A DNA stretch of 64,000 nucleotides. Source: Candidatus Methylopumilus universalis (GTDB lineage Bacteria; Pseudomonadota; Gammaproteobacteria; Burkholderiales; Methylophilaceae). Location: NCBI GenBank assembly GCA_945883335.1, contig CAMCXI010000003.1:1-64000 (forward strand). Reading direction: 5' to 3'. Positions 28,377-39,076 of this stretch are shown here, piece after piece (position 1 is the first letter of the stretch; every line of letters starts with the position of its first letter). The position numbers and the translations under genes were made by a program. Below the pieces are notes generated by a model that searched no databases, had not been told where the DNA came from, and saw nothing but the letters and a program-made list of their open reading frames with translations.

Positions 28377-28406
28377 CTTGTTTTGAGTCACCCTGATCAA
28401 AACAAG
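28377..28406. promoter_or_regulatory. Inverted repeat upstream of the YVTN propeller gene
   Basis: Perfect ten-base arms CTTGTTTTGA (28377-28386) and TCAAAACAAG (28397-28406) flank GTCACCCTGA. No T-run follows. The site lies 30-60 bases before the YVTN reading frame in the 229-base gap divergent from rppH, where an operator would be expected. Its binding protein is unknown. Confidence 0.45.
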
Positions 28407-28435
28407 CACGTTAAATAAACTAAATAAGAGTTAAA

Positions 28436-28459
28436 ATGAAAACTATTCAACCTAATTAA
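28436..28459 (+). other. Seven-codon leader ORF or broken start of the YVTN gene
   Basis: ATG at 28436, with AAGAG in front, reads MKTIQPN and then TAA (28457-28459). It is in the same frame as the TTG start of the propeller gene ten bases later. It may be a translated leader, or the true start cut off by a nonsense change. Confidence 0.45.
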
Positions 28460-28468
28460 GCAATCTCA

Positions 28469-29440
28469 TTGAAATCCCATAAACTCATATTAGTAACAGC
28501 CTTATTCACCTTATTGATATCCAGTCATGTCAGCCTATCTTTTGCTGGCATGGCATATATTACCAACCAAGGTGATAACACGGTGTCGGTGATTGATACC
28601 ACCACTCACCAAGTCGTCAGCACTATTAAAGTAGGATTAAAGCCAGTTGGCGTGGCTGTTTCAGCCGTCAATCATCGTGCTTATATTTCAAATGTTGATG
28701 GTCAAAGCGTTTCAGTGATCGACACTCAAAAAAATAAACTGATTAATACCTATCCAATTAAAGGCTCTCCGGTAGGTCTGTTAGTTTCACCCGACAACAA
28801 GACCTTGTATGTAGCCGATTGGACCGAAGATCGCATTTATCTATTTGATGCCATTAGCATGAAAGCGCAAGCAGAAATCAAAAGCGGCAAAGCGCCTGCC
28901 GGCATGGTAATGAGCCCCGATGGAAAGAGTCTCTACATTGCCAATCGTGATAGCAATGATATTGCCGTCATCAACACCGTCACCCGTCAAATTAGCCAAC
29001 GCATCCCCGTTGGTAGACACCCGTTTGGTTTGGCACTGAGCAGAAATGGTGCTGAGCTTTATGTCGTTAACGTTTTTAGCAACTCCGTCTCAATTATCAA
29101 TACCACCAACTTCAAAAGCGAAAGCATTCGTGTAGGTGAGTACCCTTACTGCGTCACCCCAAGTAAGGATGGCTTATTTTTACTGGTCACAAACACCCAA
29201 GACGACAATGTTTCCGTCATTGAATTGGCTAAGAAACAAAACATTGCCGCAATTAAGGTTGGGGAAGTGCCTGAGGGCATCAGTGTTGACGAGCAATCCG
29301 GCCATATTTACGTGGCCAATTGGGCTAGCAACCAAGTGAGTGTGATTGATGGACAATCGCACAAGCTCATCACCCAAATAAAAACCGGCGATAAAAGCCG
29401 TGCTTTCGGTCAGTTCATCCTGCCTTCGATCATGAAATAA
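28469..29440 (+). CDS. Secreted YVTN-family beta-propeller protein
   Basis: A 323-residue protein with a clear signal peptide (hydrophobic core LILVTALFTLLISSHV, cleavage near SFA-G). Seven blades follow, each opening with a motif such as YITNQGDNTVSVIDT, YVADWTEDRIYLFDA, YIANRDSNDIAVINT or YVANWASNQVSVID. Such propellers lie in the periplasm and are frequent near PQQ/methanol-oxidation genes, which fits the MxaD-like neighbour. The start is TTG with no good ribosome site, while a well-placed ATG lies 33 bases upstream behind an in-frame stop. Confidence 0.85.
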   Translation: MKSHKLILVTALFTLLISSHVSLSFAGMAYITNQGDNTVSVIDTTTHQVVSTIKVGLKPVGVAVSAVNHRAYISNVDGQSVSVIDTQKNKLINTYPIKGSPVGLLVSPDNKTLYVADWTEDRIYLFDAISMKAQAEIKSGKAPAGMVMSPDGKSLYIANRDSNDIAVINTVTRQISQRIPVGRHPFGLALSRNGAELYVVNVFSNSVSIINTTNFKSESIRVGEYPYCVTPSKDGLFLLVTNTQDDNVSVIELAKKQNIAAIKVGEVPEGISVDEQSGHIYVANWASNQVSVIDGQSHKLITQIKTGDKSRAFGQFILPSIMK

Positions 29441-29583
29441 CCATTTTTTCATCAAAAAACATCGTAAAAAAGGCTAAATTTAGGTAGAGTGCTAAGTTAA
29501 GTTTTTTGCAGTATTTTGGTTGTTTTAGCGTTAGAAGTAGTAAGTTGGATTAAGCAATATCATTTATTTTTGGAGAAATTCGC

Positions 29584-30120
29584 ATGAAAAACGTAATCGC
29601 CCTTATCGCTATGGCTTTGTTGCCGCTTACCGCCGCAGCGCATGGCCCAAGCCCACAAAAAGTAGAAAAAGAAATTGTTATTAAAGCCGATCCAGCAAAA
29701 GTTTGGGCTTTGGTAAAGGATTTCGGTAACTTGCAAAAATGGCATCCGGCAGTCGCTAGCACTAAGCTAGAAACCAAAAAAGATGAAAATGGCGACATAC
29801 AAACTTACCGCACATTAACATTAAAAGCTGGCGGCGCAATCTATGAAAAACTACGTAGTTCTGACGACAAAGACATGCAACTGAAATATGAAATCGTTTC
29901 TGGTGTATTGCCAGTCGCAGATTACAACGCAAAAATGACAGTGAAAGCTGGTCCAGGCGCTGGCGAAACTACGGTAGTTTGGATGGCTCGCTTCTACCGC
30001 GTTTACAAACTTAATCCACCAATTCCTGCAGGCCAAGATGATGAATCTGCGGTTAAAGCAGTAACTGGAGTCTTTGAAGCTGGATTGCCAGCACTTAAAG
30101 CGCTAGCTGAATCTAAATAA
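29584..30120 (+). CDS. mxaD: MxaD-like periplasmic SRPBCC protein (methanol oxidation accessory)
   Basis: A 178-residue protein with a signal peptide (MKNVIALIAMALLPLTAAAHG), then an SRPBCC/polyketide-cyclase domain opening VEKEIVIKADPAKVWALVKDFGNLQKWHP. MxaD in methylotrophs is thought to help electron transfer between methanol dehydrogenase and cytochrome c. The sequence match to MxaD is from memory of the family. A strong GGAGAAA site supports ATG 29584. It is the best methylotrophy marker in the window. Confidence 0.8.
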   Translation: MKNVIALIAMALLPLTAAAHGPSPQKVEKEIVIKADPAKVWALVKDFGNLQKWHPAVASTKLETKKDENGDIQTYRTLTLKAGGAIYEKLRSSDDKDMQLKYEIVSGVLPVADYNAKMTVKAGPGAGETTVVWMARFYRVYKLNPPIPAGQDDESAVKAVTGVFEAGLPALKALAESK

Positions 30121-30150
30121 TTATTAGATAAGCATTCAAGCGCTTAAAAA

Positions 30151-30174
30151 GCCCCGATTTATCGGGGCTTTTTT
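30151..30174 (+). terminator. Rho-independent terminator after mxaD
   Basis: GCCCCGA (30151-30157), loop TTTA, TCGGGGC (30162-30168), then six T. This is a textbook terminator 30 bases past the stop codon. Confidence 0.9.
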
Positions 30175-30235
30175 ACGTGCGCATTGTGCTTATAAATGTA
30201 AAAATAGGTATTCATCTTTTAGTTCTATCATTTAT

Positions 30236-30898
30236 ATGTCATCACTTGAAACATTGATCATCGAAACTTCCTTGCCCATCAAGCACAGTGTCATTTGGCT
30301 GCATGGATTAGGCGCTGATGGCCATGATTTTGCCCCCATCGTACCAGAGCTCAAGATGCCCAACACACGGTTTATTTTTCCGCATGCGCCACACAAGGCT
30401 ATCACCATGAATAATGGCTATGAGATGCGCGCTTGGTATGATTTATTTGGCCTATCAATGCAACATCAGCAAGATGAAGCTGGCATGCGTGAGATGCAAA
30501 AAAACATAGAGGCCTTGATTGCCGATGAAATCTCAAAAGGTATCTCTGAAAGCAATATCGTGTTGGCTGGATTTTCCCAAGGCGGCGCAATGGCTTTATT
30601 TACTGCGCTTCGTCATCCAAAAAGATTAGCGGGAGTATTGGCGCTTTCAACCTACGTTTGCCTGAAAAAAAAATTGGGCGAAGAAGCCAACCCAGCCAAT
30701 CAAGATTTGCCAATTTTAATGGCACACGGCAGTTTTGATGGCGTCATTACGCTGGATACTTGTTTGGTTTCGCGCCATTTACTGGAAAGCTTAAATTACA
30801 AACTCGAATGGCATGAATACCCAATGGCACATTCGGTTTGCGCTGAAGAAATTGATGATATTTCGCGCTTTCTAAGCAAGGTTTTTAAGGCCGAATAG
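30236..30898 (+). CDS. Carboxylesterase/phospholipase family alpha/beta hydrolase
   Basis: A 220-residue serine hydrolase of the EstB/acyl-protein thioesterase-like family. HGLGADGHDFAPIVPEL near residue 25 is the oxyanion region, the nucleophile elbow is GFSQGGAMA, the aspartate follows in SFDGVIT, and the histidine is in the C-terminal YPMAHSV. It is cytoplasmic, with no signal peptide. The substrate is unknown. Confidence 0.9.
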   Translation: MSSLETLIIETSLPIKHSVIWLHGLGADGHDFAPIVPELKMPNTRFIFPHAPHKAITMNNGYEMRAWYDLFGLSMQHQQDEAGMREMQKNIEALIADEISKGISESNIVLAGFSQGGAMALFTALRHPKRLAGVLALSTYVCLKKKLGEEANPANQDLPILMAHGSFDGVITLDTCLVSRHLLESLNYKLEWHEYPMAHSVCAEEIDDISRFLSKVFKAE

Positions 30899-30911
30899 GT
30901 TAAAATGTTGT

Positions 30912-31169
30912 ATGACTAAACATCTCAAAGAATCCACGTCCGAATTGCATGACGTTACTTTTGAAGCCGCAGTAAGCGAGCTTGAAACCATCGTGAGCAA
31001 AATGGAATCCAAACAATTGCCATTGCAAGACACGCTTGCCGCTTTTAAACGCGGCACAGCCTTGCTGCAACATTGCCAAAAAACCTTAGCCGAAGTTGAG
31101 CAGCAAGTGCGTATTTTGAGCGACGACGGCAAAACTCAAGTGCTACAGGCATACCAAGACCAAGATTAA
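30912..31169 (+). CDS. xseB: Exodeoxyribonuclease VII small subunit
   Basis: An 85-residue helical protein with the family core FEAAVSELETIVSKMESKQLPLQDTLAAFKRG-type pattern (start DVTFEAAVSELETIV). It partners XseA in single-strand DNA degradation. It is the first gene of the conserved xseB-ispA-dxs operon; ispA begins two bases after its stop. Confidence 0.93.
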   Translation: MTKHLKESTSELHDVTFEAAVSELETIVSKMESKQLPLQDTLAAFKRGTALLQHCQKTLAEVEQQVRILSDDGKTQVLQAYQDQD

Positions 31170-31170
31170 G

Positions 31171-32070
31171 ATGGATTTAAGTAACGATTTTCAAACTTGG
31201 GTAAGTGGTATACAAAAGCGCACCGAGCAGGCGCTAGATAAAGCCCTGCCCGCCGCCAACATTACCCCAAAAAAACTGCACGAAGCCATGCGCTACGCAA
31301 CGCTTGGTGGTGGCAAGCGTGTGCGTGCTTTATTAGCCCACGCCGCTGGCGAGTTTTGCGGAGCGGAAGCCAATAAAATCGACCAAGCCGCAATTGCAGT
31401 TGAGATGATTCACGCTTATTCATTAGTGCATGACGATATGCCATGTATGGATGATGATGATTTACGCCGCGGCAAACCTTCGTGCCACAAACAATTTGAT
31501 GATGCAACCGCATTGCTTGTGGGCGATGCTTTGCAGAGCTTAGCTTTTCAAGTGCTCTCAGCGCCTAATTTACATGCAGATGCTGAACATCAAATCAACA
31601 TGATTCATCTATTGGCTGTTGCCAGCGGCTCACGTGGCATGGCTGGCGGACAAGCAATTGATTTAGCCAGTGTTGGCAAGTCGCTATCCCAAACAGAACT
31701 TGAATTGATGCATATCCATAAAACTGGCGCACTTATTCGCTCGGCAGCATTGCTTGGCGCTTATTGCGCAAGTGATTTAGATGGTAAACGCATTACAGCA
31801 ATTGACCATTATGCGCAATCGATTGGCTTGGCGTTTCAAGTCGTGGATGACATTTTAGACACAGAAGCTGACACCGCAACGCTTGGTAAAACAGCTGGCA
31901 AAGATGCAGATAGCAACAAGCCAACTTATGTAACGATACTGGGCTTGGTCCGTGCAAAAGAACTTGCGCAAGAACTTTACGACAGTGCGATTGAGCCATT
32001 GAAAGCTGATGGCGCTGATGCGAAAAGACTTGTTCAGCTCGCACAATTGATTACCCAACGAGGCTTTTAA
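31171..32070 (+). CDS. ispA: Farnesyl diphosphate synthase (geranyltranstransferase)
   Basis: An all-helical prenyltransferase of 299 residues. The first aspartate-rich motif is [16 protein letters not shown], the second is FQVVDDILD, with [10 protein letters not shown] near the start. It supplies C15 diphosphate for ubiquinone and undecaprenyl lipids. It overlaps dxs by one base. Confidence 0.95.
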   Translation: MDLSNDFQTWVSGIQKRTEQALDKALPAANITPKKLHEAMRYATLGGGKRVRALLAHAAGEFCGAEANKIDQAAIAVEMIHAYSLVHDDMPCMDDDDLRRGKPSCHKQFDDATALLVGDALQSLAFQVLSAPNLHADAEHQINMIHLLAVASGSRGMAGGQAIDLASVGKSLSQTELELMHIHKTGALIRSAALLGAYCASDLDGKRITAIDHYAQSIGLAFQVVDDILDTEADTATLGKTAGKDADSNKPTYVTILGLVRAKELAQELYDSAIEPLKADGADAKRLVQLAQLITQRGF

Positions 32071-33923
32071 TGGCGGCTGATTACCCTTTACTCGATACCG
32101 TCCAAATGCCAGAGCAATTGCGCCATTTGTCTCGCAAGCAGTTACCTGAGCTTGCCAAAGAGTTGCGTGAATTTTTGGTAGAAAGCGTTTCGCAAACGGG
32201 TGGCCATCTATCTTCAAACCTAGGCGTTGTAGAGCTAACGATTGCTTTGCACTATGTATTCAATACGCCAGAAGATAGGCTAGTGTGGGATGTGGGCCAT
32301 CAAACCTATCCGCACAAAATTCTCACAGGTCGCCGCGATACGATGAGTGGCTTACGCAAACCTGGCGGCATCGCAGGATTTCCACGTCGAGACGAAAGCG
32401 TATTTGATACTTTCGGCACAGGCCACTCTAGCACCTCTATTTCTGCTGCACTTGGCATGGCGATTGCTGCACAACAAACAGCCTCAGATCGCCGCGCAGT
32501 CGCGATTATTGGCGATGGCGCAATGACAGCTGGTATGGCTTTTGAGGCGCTCAACAATGCAGGTGCGATGGATGCAAATTTACTGGTGATTTTGAATGAC
32601 AATGACATGTCGATTTCACCCAATGTTGGCGCGTTGCAAAACTACTTAGCCAAACTCCTTTCAGGAAGCCTTTATACAAAAGTTCGTAAGTCTGGCGAGC
32701 GCGTTCTTGGCGTGATGCCGCCAGTTTTAGAGTTTGCCAAACGTGCAGAAGAACACGTCAAAGGCATGGTAACGCCAAGCACGCTGTTTGAAGAGTTTGG
32801 CTTTAATTATATTGGGCCAATTGATGGTCATAATCTCGACACTCTGGTCAGCACGCTCAGCAATATAAAACATCTACAAGGCCCGCAGTTCTTACACATT
32901 GTGACCGAAAAAGGCCGCGGCTACGGGCCTGCTGAAAACGAGCCGGGCAAGTTTCATGGCGTGGGGAAATTCAACCCAGAAGATGGTTGTGCGATTAGCA
33001 CTTCAAGCAAAAAAACTTACACCCAAGTGTTTAGCGATTGGCTTGTAGACATGGCCGCAAAAGATGAACGCTTGATCGGCATTACGCCAGCGATGTGTGA
33101 TGGCTCTGGCATGAATGACTTTGCGGCAGCTTATCCAAAACGTTTTTACGATGTGGGCATTGCCGAGCAACATGCACTAACCTTTGCGGCAGGCATGGCT
33201 TGCGATGGAATCAAACCAGTTGTCGCAATTTACTCAACATTTTTACAACGCGCTTACGACCAATTAATCCACGATGTTGCATTACAAAATCTACCTGTCG
33301 TTTTTGCAATTGACCGTGCTGGCCTAGTTGGTGCGGACGGCCCGACTCATGCGGGTAGCTTTGATTTAAGCTTTTTACGTTGCATTCCCAATATGGTGGT
33401 GATGGCGCCATCTGACGAAAATGAATGTCGCCAAATGCTGACAACCGCATTCCATCTTGATGGACCAAGCGCGGTCCGCTACCCTCGCGGCGGCGGTCCA
33501 GGTGCGACGATTGAAAGAGAACTCAGCACACTTCCAATTGGTAAAGGTGAAGTGCGTCGCCAAGGCAAAAAGATTGCGATTTTGGCTTTTGGTAGCATGC
33601 TCGCACCAGCCCTTACAGCAGCAGAAAAACTCAATGCGACGGTTGCCAATATGCGCTTTGTGAAGCCATTAGATGTTGAACTTGTGCAAACCTTAGCCAA
33701 CAGCCACGACCTGATTGTAACAATAGAAGAAAACGCAATTATGGGCGGCGCAGGTGCCGCAGTGATGGAGGCCATGCAGGCATTAAACATTGTCACACCA
33801 ATGCTATGCTTAGGTTTGCCAGATAACTTTATTGAGCATGGCGTGCATGAAACCATGTTGGCGGAATGCGGTCTTGATAGTGAGGGGATTGTGACCTCAA
33901 TTGAGAAAAAATTAACCGAGTGA
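32070..33923 (+). CDS. dxs: 1-deoxy-D-xylulose-5-phosphate synthase
   Basis: First step of the MEP isoprenoid pathway, thiamine-diphosphate dependent. The 617 residues include [34 protein letters not shown], the TPP motif [18 protein letters not shown], and [18 protein letters not shown]. Its place directly behind ispA groups precursor and polymer synthesis. Confidence 0.96.
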   Translation: MAADYPLLDTVQMPEQLRHLSRKQLPELAKELREFLVESVSQTGGHLSSNLGVVELTIALHYVFNTPEDRLVWDVGHQTYPHKILTGRRDTMSGLRKPGGIAGFPRRDESVFDTFGTGHSSTSISAALGMAIAAQQTASDRRAVAIIGDGAMTAGMAFEALNNAGAMDANLLVILNDNDMSISPNVGALQNYLAKLLSGSLYTKVRKSGERVLGVMPPVLEFAKRAEEHVKGMVTPSTLFEEFGFNYIGPIDGHNLDTLVSTLSNIKHLQGPQFLHIVTEKGRGYGPAENEPGKFHGVGKFNPEDGCAISTSSKKTYTQVFSDWLVDMAAKDERLIGITPAMCDGSGMNDFAAAYPKRFYDVGIAEQHALTFAAGMACDGIKPVVAIYSTFLQRAYDQLIHDVALQNLPVVFAIDRAGLVGADGPTHAGSFDLSFLRCIPNMVVMAPSDENECRQMLTTAFHLDGPSAVRYPRGGGPGATIERELSTLPIGKGEVRRQGKKIAILAFGSMLAPALTAAEKLNATVANMRFVKPLDVELVQTLANSHDLIVTIEENAIMGGAGAAVMEAMQALNIVTPMLCLGLPDNFIEHGVHETMLAECGLDSEGIVTSIEKKLTE

Positions 33924-33968
33924 TATACTCAAGTATTAGCGCTAGATATTGATAAATTCAGGAAACCA

Positions 33969-34769
33969 ATGAGCCAAGACAACAACTTACCTATCGAAGA
34001 TGTACAAAACACGCCAGACGTTCGTCATTTAGCAATTGATAAGGTAGGCATTAAATCTATCCGCCACCCCGTGAAAGTGAAAGACAAAACAGGCGGTGTT
34101 CAACACACTGTTGCCATGTTTGATATGTACGTGCACTTACCCCACAACTTCAAGGGCACACACATGTCTCGCTTTGTTGAGATTCTCAACATGAACGAAC
34201 GTGAAATTTCAGTGGAATCGTTTGAATCGATCTTGCAGGAAATGGTGAAGCGTTTAGAAGCAGAATCAGGCTACGTACAAATGACATTCCCATACTTTGT
34301 GAACAAAGCGGCACCTGTATCTGGCGTGCAAAGTTTGCTCGATTACGAGGTGACATTTATCGGTGAAATTAAACAAGGTAAATTCGACATCACAGTGAAA
34401 GTATTGGTGCCAGTGACCAGCCTTTGCCCATGCTCTAAAAAGATTTCAGACTACGGCGCACACAACCAACGCTCACATGTGACCGTCACTGCGCTGATTA
34501 ACGATTTTATTTGGGTTGAAGATATTATTCGCATGGTCGAAGAGCAAGCCTCTTGCGAGCTTTATGGCTTACTCAAACGCCCTGATGAAAAATTTGTTAC
34601 TGAGCGTGCTTATGACAATCCTAAGTTTGTAGAAGACATGGTGCGCGATGTTGCCGCGCAATTAAATAATGAAAAACGCATTGATAAGTTTGTTGTTGAG
34701 TCAGAGAACTTCGAGTCAATTCACAACCACTCAGCTTATGCATTAATTGAAAAAGATAAGCGCGTTTAA
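33969..34769 (+). CDS. folE2: GTP cyclohydrolase FolE2 (type IB)
   Basis: Converts GTP to dihydroneopterin triphosphate for folate and queuosine. The type IB hallmark [21 protein letters not shown]-like region (cysteine in SLCPCSK, then YGAHNQRS) lies near residue 155. The 266-residue length is typical. FolE2 uses various metals and often replaces FolE where zinc is scarce. A terminator follows. Confidence 0.94.
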   Translation: MSQDNNLPIEDVQNTPDVRHLAIDKVGIKSIRHPVKVKDKTGGVQHTVAMFDMYVHLPHNFKGTHMSRFVEILNMNEREISVESFESILQEMVKRLEAESGYVQMTFPYFVNKAAPVSGVQSLLDYEVTFIGEIKQGKFDITVKVLVPVTSLCPCSKKISDYGAHNQRSHVTVTALINDFIWVEDIIRMVEEQASCELYGLLKRPDEKFVTERAYDNPKFVEDMVRDVAAQLNNEKRIDKFVVESENFESIHNHSAYALIEKDKRV

Positions 34770-34790
34770 TTAAGTTTCAACAGTAAAAAA

Positions 34791-34818
34791 GCCAGTTCAT
34801 TTTTGAACTGGCTTTTTT
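34791..34818. terminator. Bidirectional terminator between folE2 and the MFS gene
   Basis: GCCAGTTCA (34791-34799), loop TTTT, TGAACTGGC (34804-34812), then six T; a run of A before the stem serves the opposite strand. Confidence 0.9.
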
Positions 34819-34821
34819 ACT

Positions 34822-35967
34822 TTAGAGCTTCGCTTTTTTTGGCATCACCCAAATAAAGAACAAACAGCCAAGCAAGCCAAACATGCCTGAAATGGTGAAC
34901 GTCCAACTAGATCCCAGCGCCTCCCAAGCATAACCACTCACCAAACCGCCAAAAGTACCGCCCATGCCATAAGAAACGCTGGTATAAAGCCCCTGCCCTT
35001 TTGATTGATGACGGCCTTTGAAGTGCTGATGCGTCATCGCCACTGCGGCGGCATGATAAGAACCGAAAGTAGCGGCATGTAAGACTTGTGCAAACAACAC
35101 TATCCACCACCAATCAACCGCCCAGCCAATTAAATTAAAACGTATAAAAGCAACCAACAAACTCACTAATAGAATATTTTTTAACCCGAATTGTTTAGTG
35201 AGCTTTGGCATCCACAAGAAAATCAGAATTTCAGCGATGACACCCAACGCCCACAACAAGCCTACATGCGCTTTACTGTAGCCATGATCAACCAAGTAAA
35301 TTGAGTAAAACGTGTAATAAACTCCATGCGCAGCAGCCATCATGAAACAAGCCGCCAACAATGCCAGTACTTCGCGCTGACGCATAATCGCCCAAATGGA
35401 GCGGTCATCAGTATGATGAGGCTCTATTATTGGCTCTGGAATATTGCGGGAGAATACCAAGACCGCGACCATCATTCCCAGCACAGCCCATAGCAACAAG
35501 CGAATATTGAAGATATCCAATAAATAACCAAGACCAATCACAGCAACGATAAAGCCGATAGAGCCCCACATGCGAATATGTCCGTACTTATCGAAACGGT
35601 CGCCAAGATGACCTAGCGTAACCGTTTCAATTAAGGGCAGAGATGCGCTCCAAAAGAAGCTGAGCAAAAGCATCACGGCAAATAGCCATGCGTAACTTGT
35701 ACTCATAAATACACCAATATATGAGAGTAAACTCAGCGCAGATAGCCACTGAATAATAGCAACGCGTTGACCAAGATGATCTGCCAACCATCCCCACAAG
35801 CTAGGCGCAAAAATACGTGCCACTTGAAACAGTGACATCAGCACTGCAATTTGGAATGGAGCAAAAGCAAGTGATTTTAGATATAGGCTCCAATATGGCG
35901 AAAAGGAGCCTACAAATGCGAAGTAAGCGAAATAAAAAGCAGAAAGGCGCCAATAAGGGAGTTGCAT
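34822..35967 (-). CDS. MFS transporter, HcaT/LacY-like (MFS_1_like)
   Basis: A 381-residue protein with 12 predicted helices. The N-terminus LSAFYFAYFAFVGSFSPYWSLYLK and the first loop WGWLADHLGQR match the sugar/nucleoside/aromatic-acid proton symporter branch that includes HcaT. No neighbouring gene indicates the substrate. It is convergent with folE2. Confidence 0.82.
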   Translation of the reverse strand: MQLPYWRLSAFYFAYFAFVGSFSPYWSLYLKSLAFAPFQIAVLMSLFQVARIFAPSLWGWLADHLGQRVAIIQWLSALSLLSYIGVFMSTSYAWLFAVMLLLSFFWSASLPLIETVTLGHLGDRFDKYGHIRMWGSIGFIVAVIGLGYLLDIFNIRLLLWAVLGMMVAVLVFSRNIPEPIIEPHHTDDRSIWAIMRQREVLALLAACFMMAAAHGVYYTFYSIYLVDHGYSKAHVGLLWALGVIAEILIFLWMPKLTKQFGLKNILLVSLLVAFIRFNLIGWAVDWWWIVLFAQVLHAATFGSYHAAAVAMTHQHFKGRHQSKGQGLYTSVSYGMGGTFGGLVSGYAWEALGSSWTFTISGMFGLLGCLFFIWVMPKKAKL

Positions 35968-35987
35968 ATCAGGCCTATAAAAATAAA

Positions 35988-37079
35988 TTAGATCGTTTTA
36001 AGGCCTGAGTTTACATCAGCATTTTGAGCCCGATTGCGAAGCGCATGGTCAATTAATACCAAAGCCAACATCGCTTCAACGATAGGCGTAGCGCGGATAC
36101 CAACGCATGGATCATGACGACCCGTAGTTTGCATCATTACAGGCTGGCCAGTTTTATCAATGGAGTTGCGCTCTTGTGGAATACTTGAAGTTGGCTTAAA
36201 AGCCACATTCACGTGAATTTCTTGGCCGCTAGAAATGCCGCCCAAAATACCGCCTGCATGGTTTGTGGCAAAGCCATTCGGCGTGAGTTCATCACTATGC
36301 ACGCTGCCACGCTGCGCAATCGAATCAAAGCCCGCACCGATTTCAATGCCTTTCACTGCATTGATTCCCATCATGGCATACGCAATTTCTGCATCTAAAC
36401 GATCAAAGATAGGTTCGCCCCAGCCTACTGGCACACCTTCGGCGATCACAGTGATTTTTGCACCCACAGAATCACGCTCAGAACGCACATTATCCAGGTA
36501 TGCCTCAATTTCAGGCATCATTGCCATATTGGGTGTGAAAATTTTATTATCTGGATGCTGCAAATCATCCCAACTTGCGAAAGGAATATTGATCTCACCA
36601 AGCTGGCTTAAGTAAGCGCGAATGGTCACACCATAACGTTGCTTCAACCATTTTTTAGCAATGGCGCCTGCGGCAACCCGCACTGCGGTTTCACGTGCAC
36701 TTGAACGACCACCGCCACGATAGTCACGAATGCCGTATTTTTGCGCGTAAGTGTAATCGGCATGGCCTGGACGGAAGGTGTCCATAATCTTGCTGTAATC
36801 TTGGCTACGTTGGTCAGTGTTGCGAATGAGCAATCCAATAGGCGCACCTGTAGTTTTACCTTCAAACACACCTGAAAGAATCTCCACGCTATCCGCTTCA
36901 CTACGTTGCGTCACATGGCGAGAAGTGCCTGGTTTACGTCTATCCAAATCCAGCTGTAAATCTTCAGCAGACAACTCCAAACCAGGAGGGCAGCCATCCA
37001 CTACACCGCCAATTGCAGCGCCGTGAGATTCACCAAATGACGTAAGCGTGAATAAAGTTCCAATGGTATTACCAGACAT
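35988..37079 (-). CDS. aroC: Chorismate synthase
   Basis: The last step of the shikimate pathway, FMN dependent. [48 protein letters not shown] and [11 protein letters not shown] are all present. ATG 37079 is supported by AAAGAGAAA upstream and the canonical [10 protein letters not shown] start; an ATG at 37103 adds eight residues. The length is 363 residues. Confidence 0.95.
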   Translation of the reverse strand: MSGNTIGTLFTLTSFGESHGAAIGGVVDGCPPGLELSAEDLQLDLDRRKPGTSRHVTQRSEADSVEILSGVFEGKTTGAPIGLLIRNTDQRSQDYSKIMDTFRPGHADYTYAQKYGIRDYRGGGRSSARETAVRVAAGAIAKKWLKQRYGVTIRAYLSQLGEINIPFASWDDLQHPDNKIFTPNMAMMPEIEAYLDNVRSERDSVGAKITVIAEGVPVGWGEPIFDRLDAEIAYAMMGINAVKGIEIGAGFDSIAQRGSVHSDELTPNGFATNHAGGILGGISSGQEIHVNVAFKPTSSIPQERNSIDKTGQPVMMQTTGRHDPCVGIRATPIVEAMLALVLIDHALRNRAQNADVNSGLKTI

Positions 37080-37143
37080 GAAGTTTCTCTTTAATGAGCG
37101 CAATAAATAAACATAAGTTTACCATAAGCGATTTACCTACAGG

Positions 37144-37674
37144 CTAGACTTGCCTCCAAGTGCCCAATGGTAAATCATCCAAGGTGCGCTGCCCAATCGC
37201 ATATCGAATCAATCGTAAAGTTGGAAAACCGACTTTAGCGGTCATGCGGCGAACCTGGCGATTTTTACCTTCAGAAATTTTAATCTCCAGCCATGTGGTA
37301 GGAATGGCCTTACGCTCTCTAATCGGCGGGTTGCGAGGCCATAAATTAGCTGGTTCTGGAATAATGCTCACTTGCGCTGGCGCGGTCACAAAATCACCCA
37401 AATCCACGCCTTTTATAAGTGGCATTAAATCATCCTGGGTAGGAGCACCCTCGACTTGTGCCCAATAAGTTTTGATTTCTTTGTACTTTGGGTGCGAAAC
37501 ACGGTGTTGAAGTGCCCCATCATCGGTTAAAATAAGCAGACCTTCACTATCCGTATCAAGTCTGCCGGCGGCATAGACATTTGGGATAGCAATATAATCA
37601 GCCAATGTTTCGTGATTTTCGTGTGCACTAAATTGACACACCACACCGAAGGGCTTATTAAACAGAATTAACAT
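37144..37674 (-). CDS. rluE: 23S rRNA pseudouridine synthase, RluE-like (RsuA family)
   Basis: A 176-residue short RsuA-family enzyme without the S4 domain, as in RluE. The catalytic aspartate lies in [16 protein letters not shown], and the C-terminal [22 protein letters not shown] is typical. RluE makes pseudouridine 2457 in 23S rRNA. It is divergent from icd. Confidence 0.9.
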   Translation of the reverse strand: MLILFNKPFGVVCQFSAHENHETLADYIAIPNVYAAGRLDTDSEGLLILTDDGALQHRVSHPKYKEIKTYWAQVEGAPTQDDLMPLIKGVDLGDFVTAPAQVSIIPEPANLWPRNPPIRERKAIPTTWLEIKISEGKNRQVRRMTAKVGFPTLRLIRYAIGQRTLDDLPLGTWRQV

Positions 37675-37724
37675 AAATATTCGTTTTTTATTTTTAAAGT
37701 TTTAATACATAGGATTTATTGAGC

Positions 37725-38963
37725 ATGTCATCCAAAATCACAGTTCCAACCTTTGGTGAAAAAATCACCGTTAATGCAGACAACTCTTTGAATGTCCCGA
37801 ATCAACCCATTATCCCATTTATTGAGGGAGATGGGATTGGTGTCGATATTACACCGCCTATGCAAAAAGTAGTGGATGCAGCGGTAGAGAAAGCTTACGG
37901 CGGTGAGAAGAAAATCGCATGGATGGAAGTGTTTGCTGGCGAGAAAGCAACGAAGCTCTTCGACAAAGACACCTGGTTACCAGATGAAACCATGAAGGCC
38001 ATTCGTGACTATGTCATCTCCATCAAAGGCCCTCTGACGACCCCAGTAGGTGGGGGCATTCGTTCACTTAATGTGACATTGCGCCAGGAGCTTGATTTAT
38101 ACGTTTGCTTACGCCCTATTCAATATTTCACTGGCGTTCCTAGCCCTGTTAAACACCCTGAAAAAACCGACATTGTGATTTTCCGTGAAAACACGGAAGA
38201 TATTTATGCAGGCATTGAATGGGCGGCTGGCACACCAGAAGCGGAGAAAGTCATCACTTTCTTGGGCGACATGGGCATGCGTAAAAAAATTCGCTTCCCA
38301 GAATCTTCTGCCATCGGCATCAAACCGGTTTCAATTGATGGCAGCAAACGCTTAATCCGCAAAGCAATTCAATATGCGATTGATAACAACCGCAAGTCTG
38401 TGACCATCACCCACAAAGGCAACATCATGAAGTTCACCGAAGGTGGATTCAGAGACTGGGGTTATGAGTTAGCTAAGCAAGAGTTTGGCGCGGTTGAGAT
38501 TGATGGCGGTCCATGGTGCAAACTACCTAACGGAATCGTCATCAAAGACTGTATCGCGGATGCATTCTTACAAGAAATCTTGTTGCACCCAAGTGATTAC
38601 GATGTGGTTGCTGCGCTTAACCTAAATGGCGACTACATGTCTGACGCCCTTGCAGCGCAAGTAGGCGGCATTGGTATTGCACCAGGTGCAAACTTATCTA
38701 ACACAGTGGCAATGTTTGAAGCGACACATGGCACAGCGCCTAAGATTGCTGGCAAAGACATTGCTAACCCAAGCTCAATTATCCTTTCTGCTGAGATGAT
38801 GCTTCGTCATTTAGGCTGGATAGAAGCCGCTGATTTAGTGCTGAAAGGGGTGGGCAAAGCGATCAGTGCTAAACGTGTCACGCATGACTTCTCCTCTCAA
38901 ATGGAAGGCGCCACGCAAGTGGGGAGCGCACAATTTGGCGAGGAAATTATCAGCCAGATGTAA
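37725..38963 (+). CDS. icd: Isocitrate dehydrogenase (NADP+)
   Basis: The E. coli-type enzyme, about 412 residues: [14 protein letters not shown], the phosphate-acceptor serine region [32 protein letters not shown], and [20 protein letters not shown]. The substrate serine is in GIRSLN. ATG 37725 gives the usual MSSKITVP start; a TTG at 37719 with AGGA closer by adds two residues. In methylotrophs with an incomplete TCA cycle it serves biosynthesis. Confidence 0.95.
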   Translation: MSSKITVPTFGEKITVNADNSLNVPNQPIIPFIEGDGIGVDITPPMQKVVDAAVEKAYGGEKKIAWMEVFAGEKATKLFDKDTWLPDETMKAIRDYVISIKGPLTTPVGGGIRSLNVTLRQELDLYVCLRPIQYFTGVPSPVKHPEKTDIVIFRENTEDIYAGIEWAAGTPEAEKVITFLGDMGMRKKIRFPESSAIGIKPVSIDGSKRLIRKAIQYAIDNNRKSVTITHKGNIMKFTEGGFRDWGYELAKQEFGAVEIDGGPWCKLPNGIVIKDCIADAFLQEILLHPSDYDVVAALNLNGDYMSDALAAQVGGIGIAPGANLSNTVAMFEATHGTAPKIAGKDIANPSSIILSAEMMLRHLGWIEAADLVLKGVGKAISAKRVTHDFSSQMEGATQVGSAQFGEEIISQM

Positions 38964-38991
38964 TTTGCTTTTTAGGCACAGCAAAATAAAA

Positions 38992-39023
38992 AGGCTTGAA
39001 GCTAATCACTTCAAGCCTTTTTT
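38992..39023. terminator. Bidirectional terminator between icd and dsbC
   Basis: AGGCTTGAAG (38992-39001), a seven-base loop, CTTCAAGCCT (39009-39018), then five T; A-rich sequence in front serves the minus strand. Confidence 0.9.
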
Positions 39024-39076
39024 CAATCTTGCGTCTCTATTTCCCCTTGTTTTCTAGAGCAAGGTTCATTAGACCT

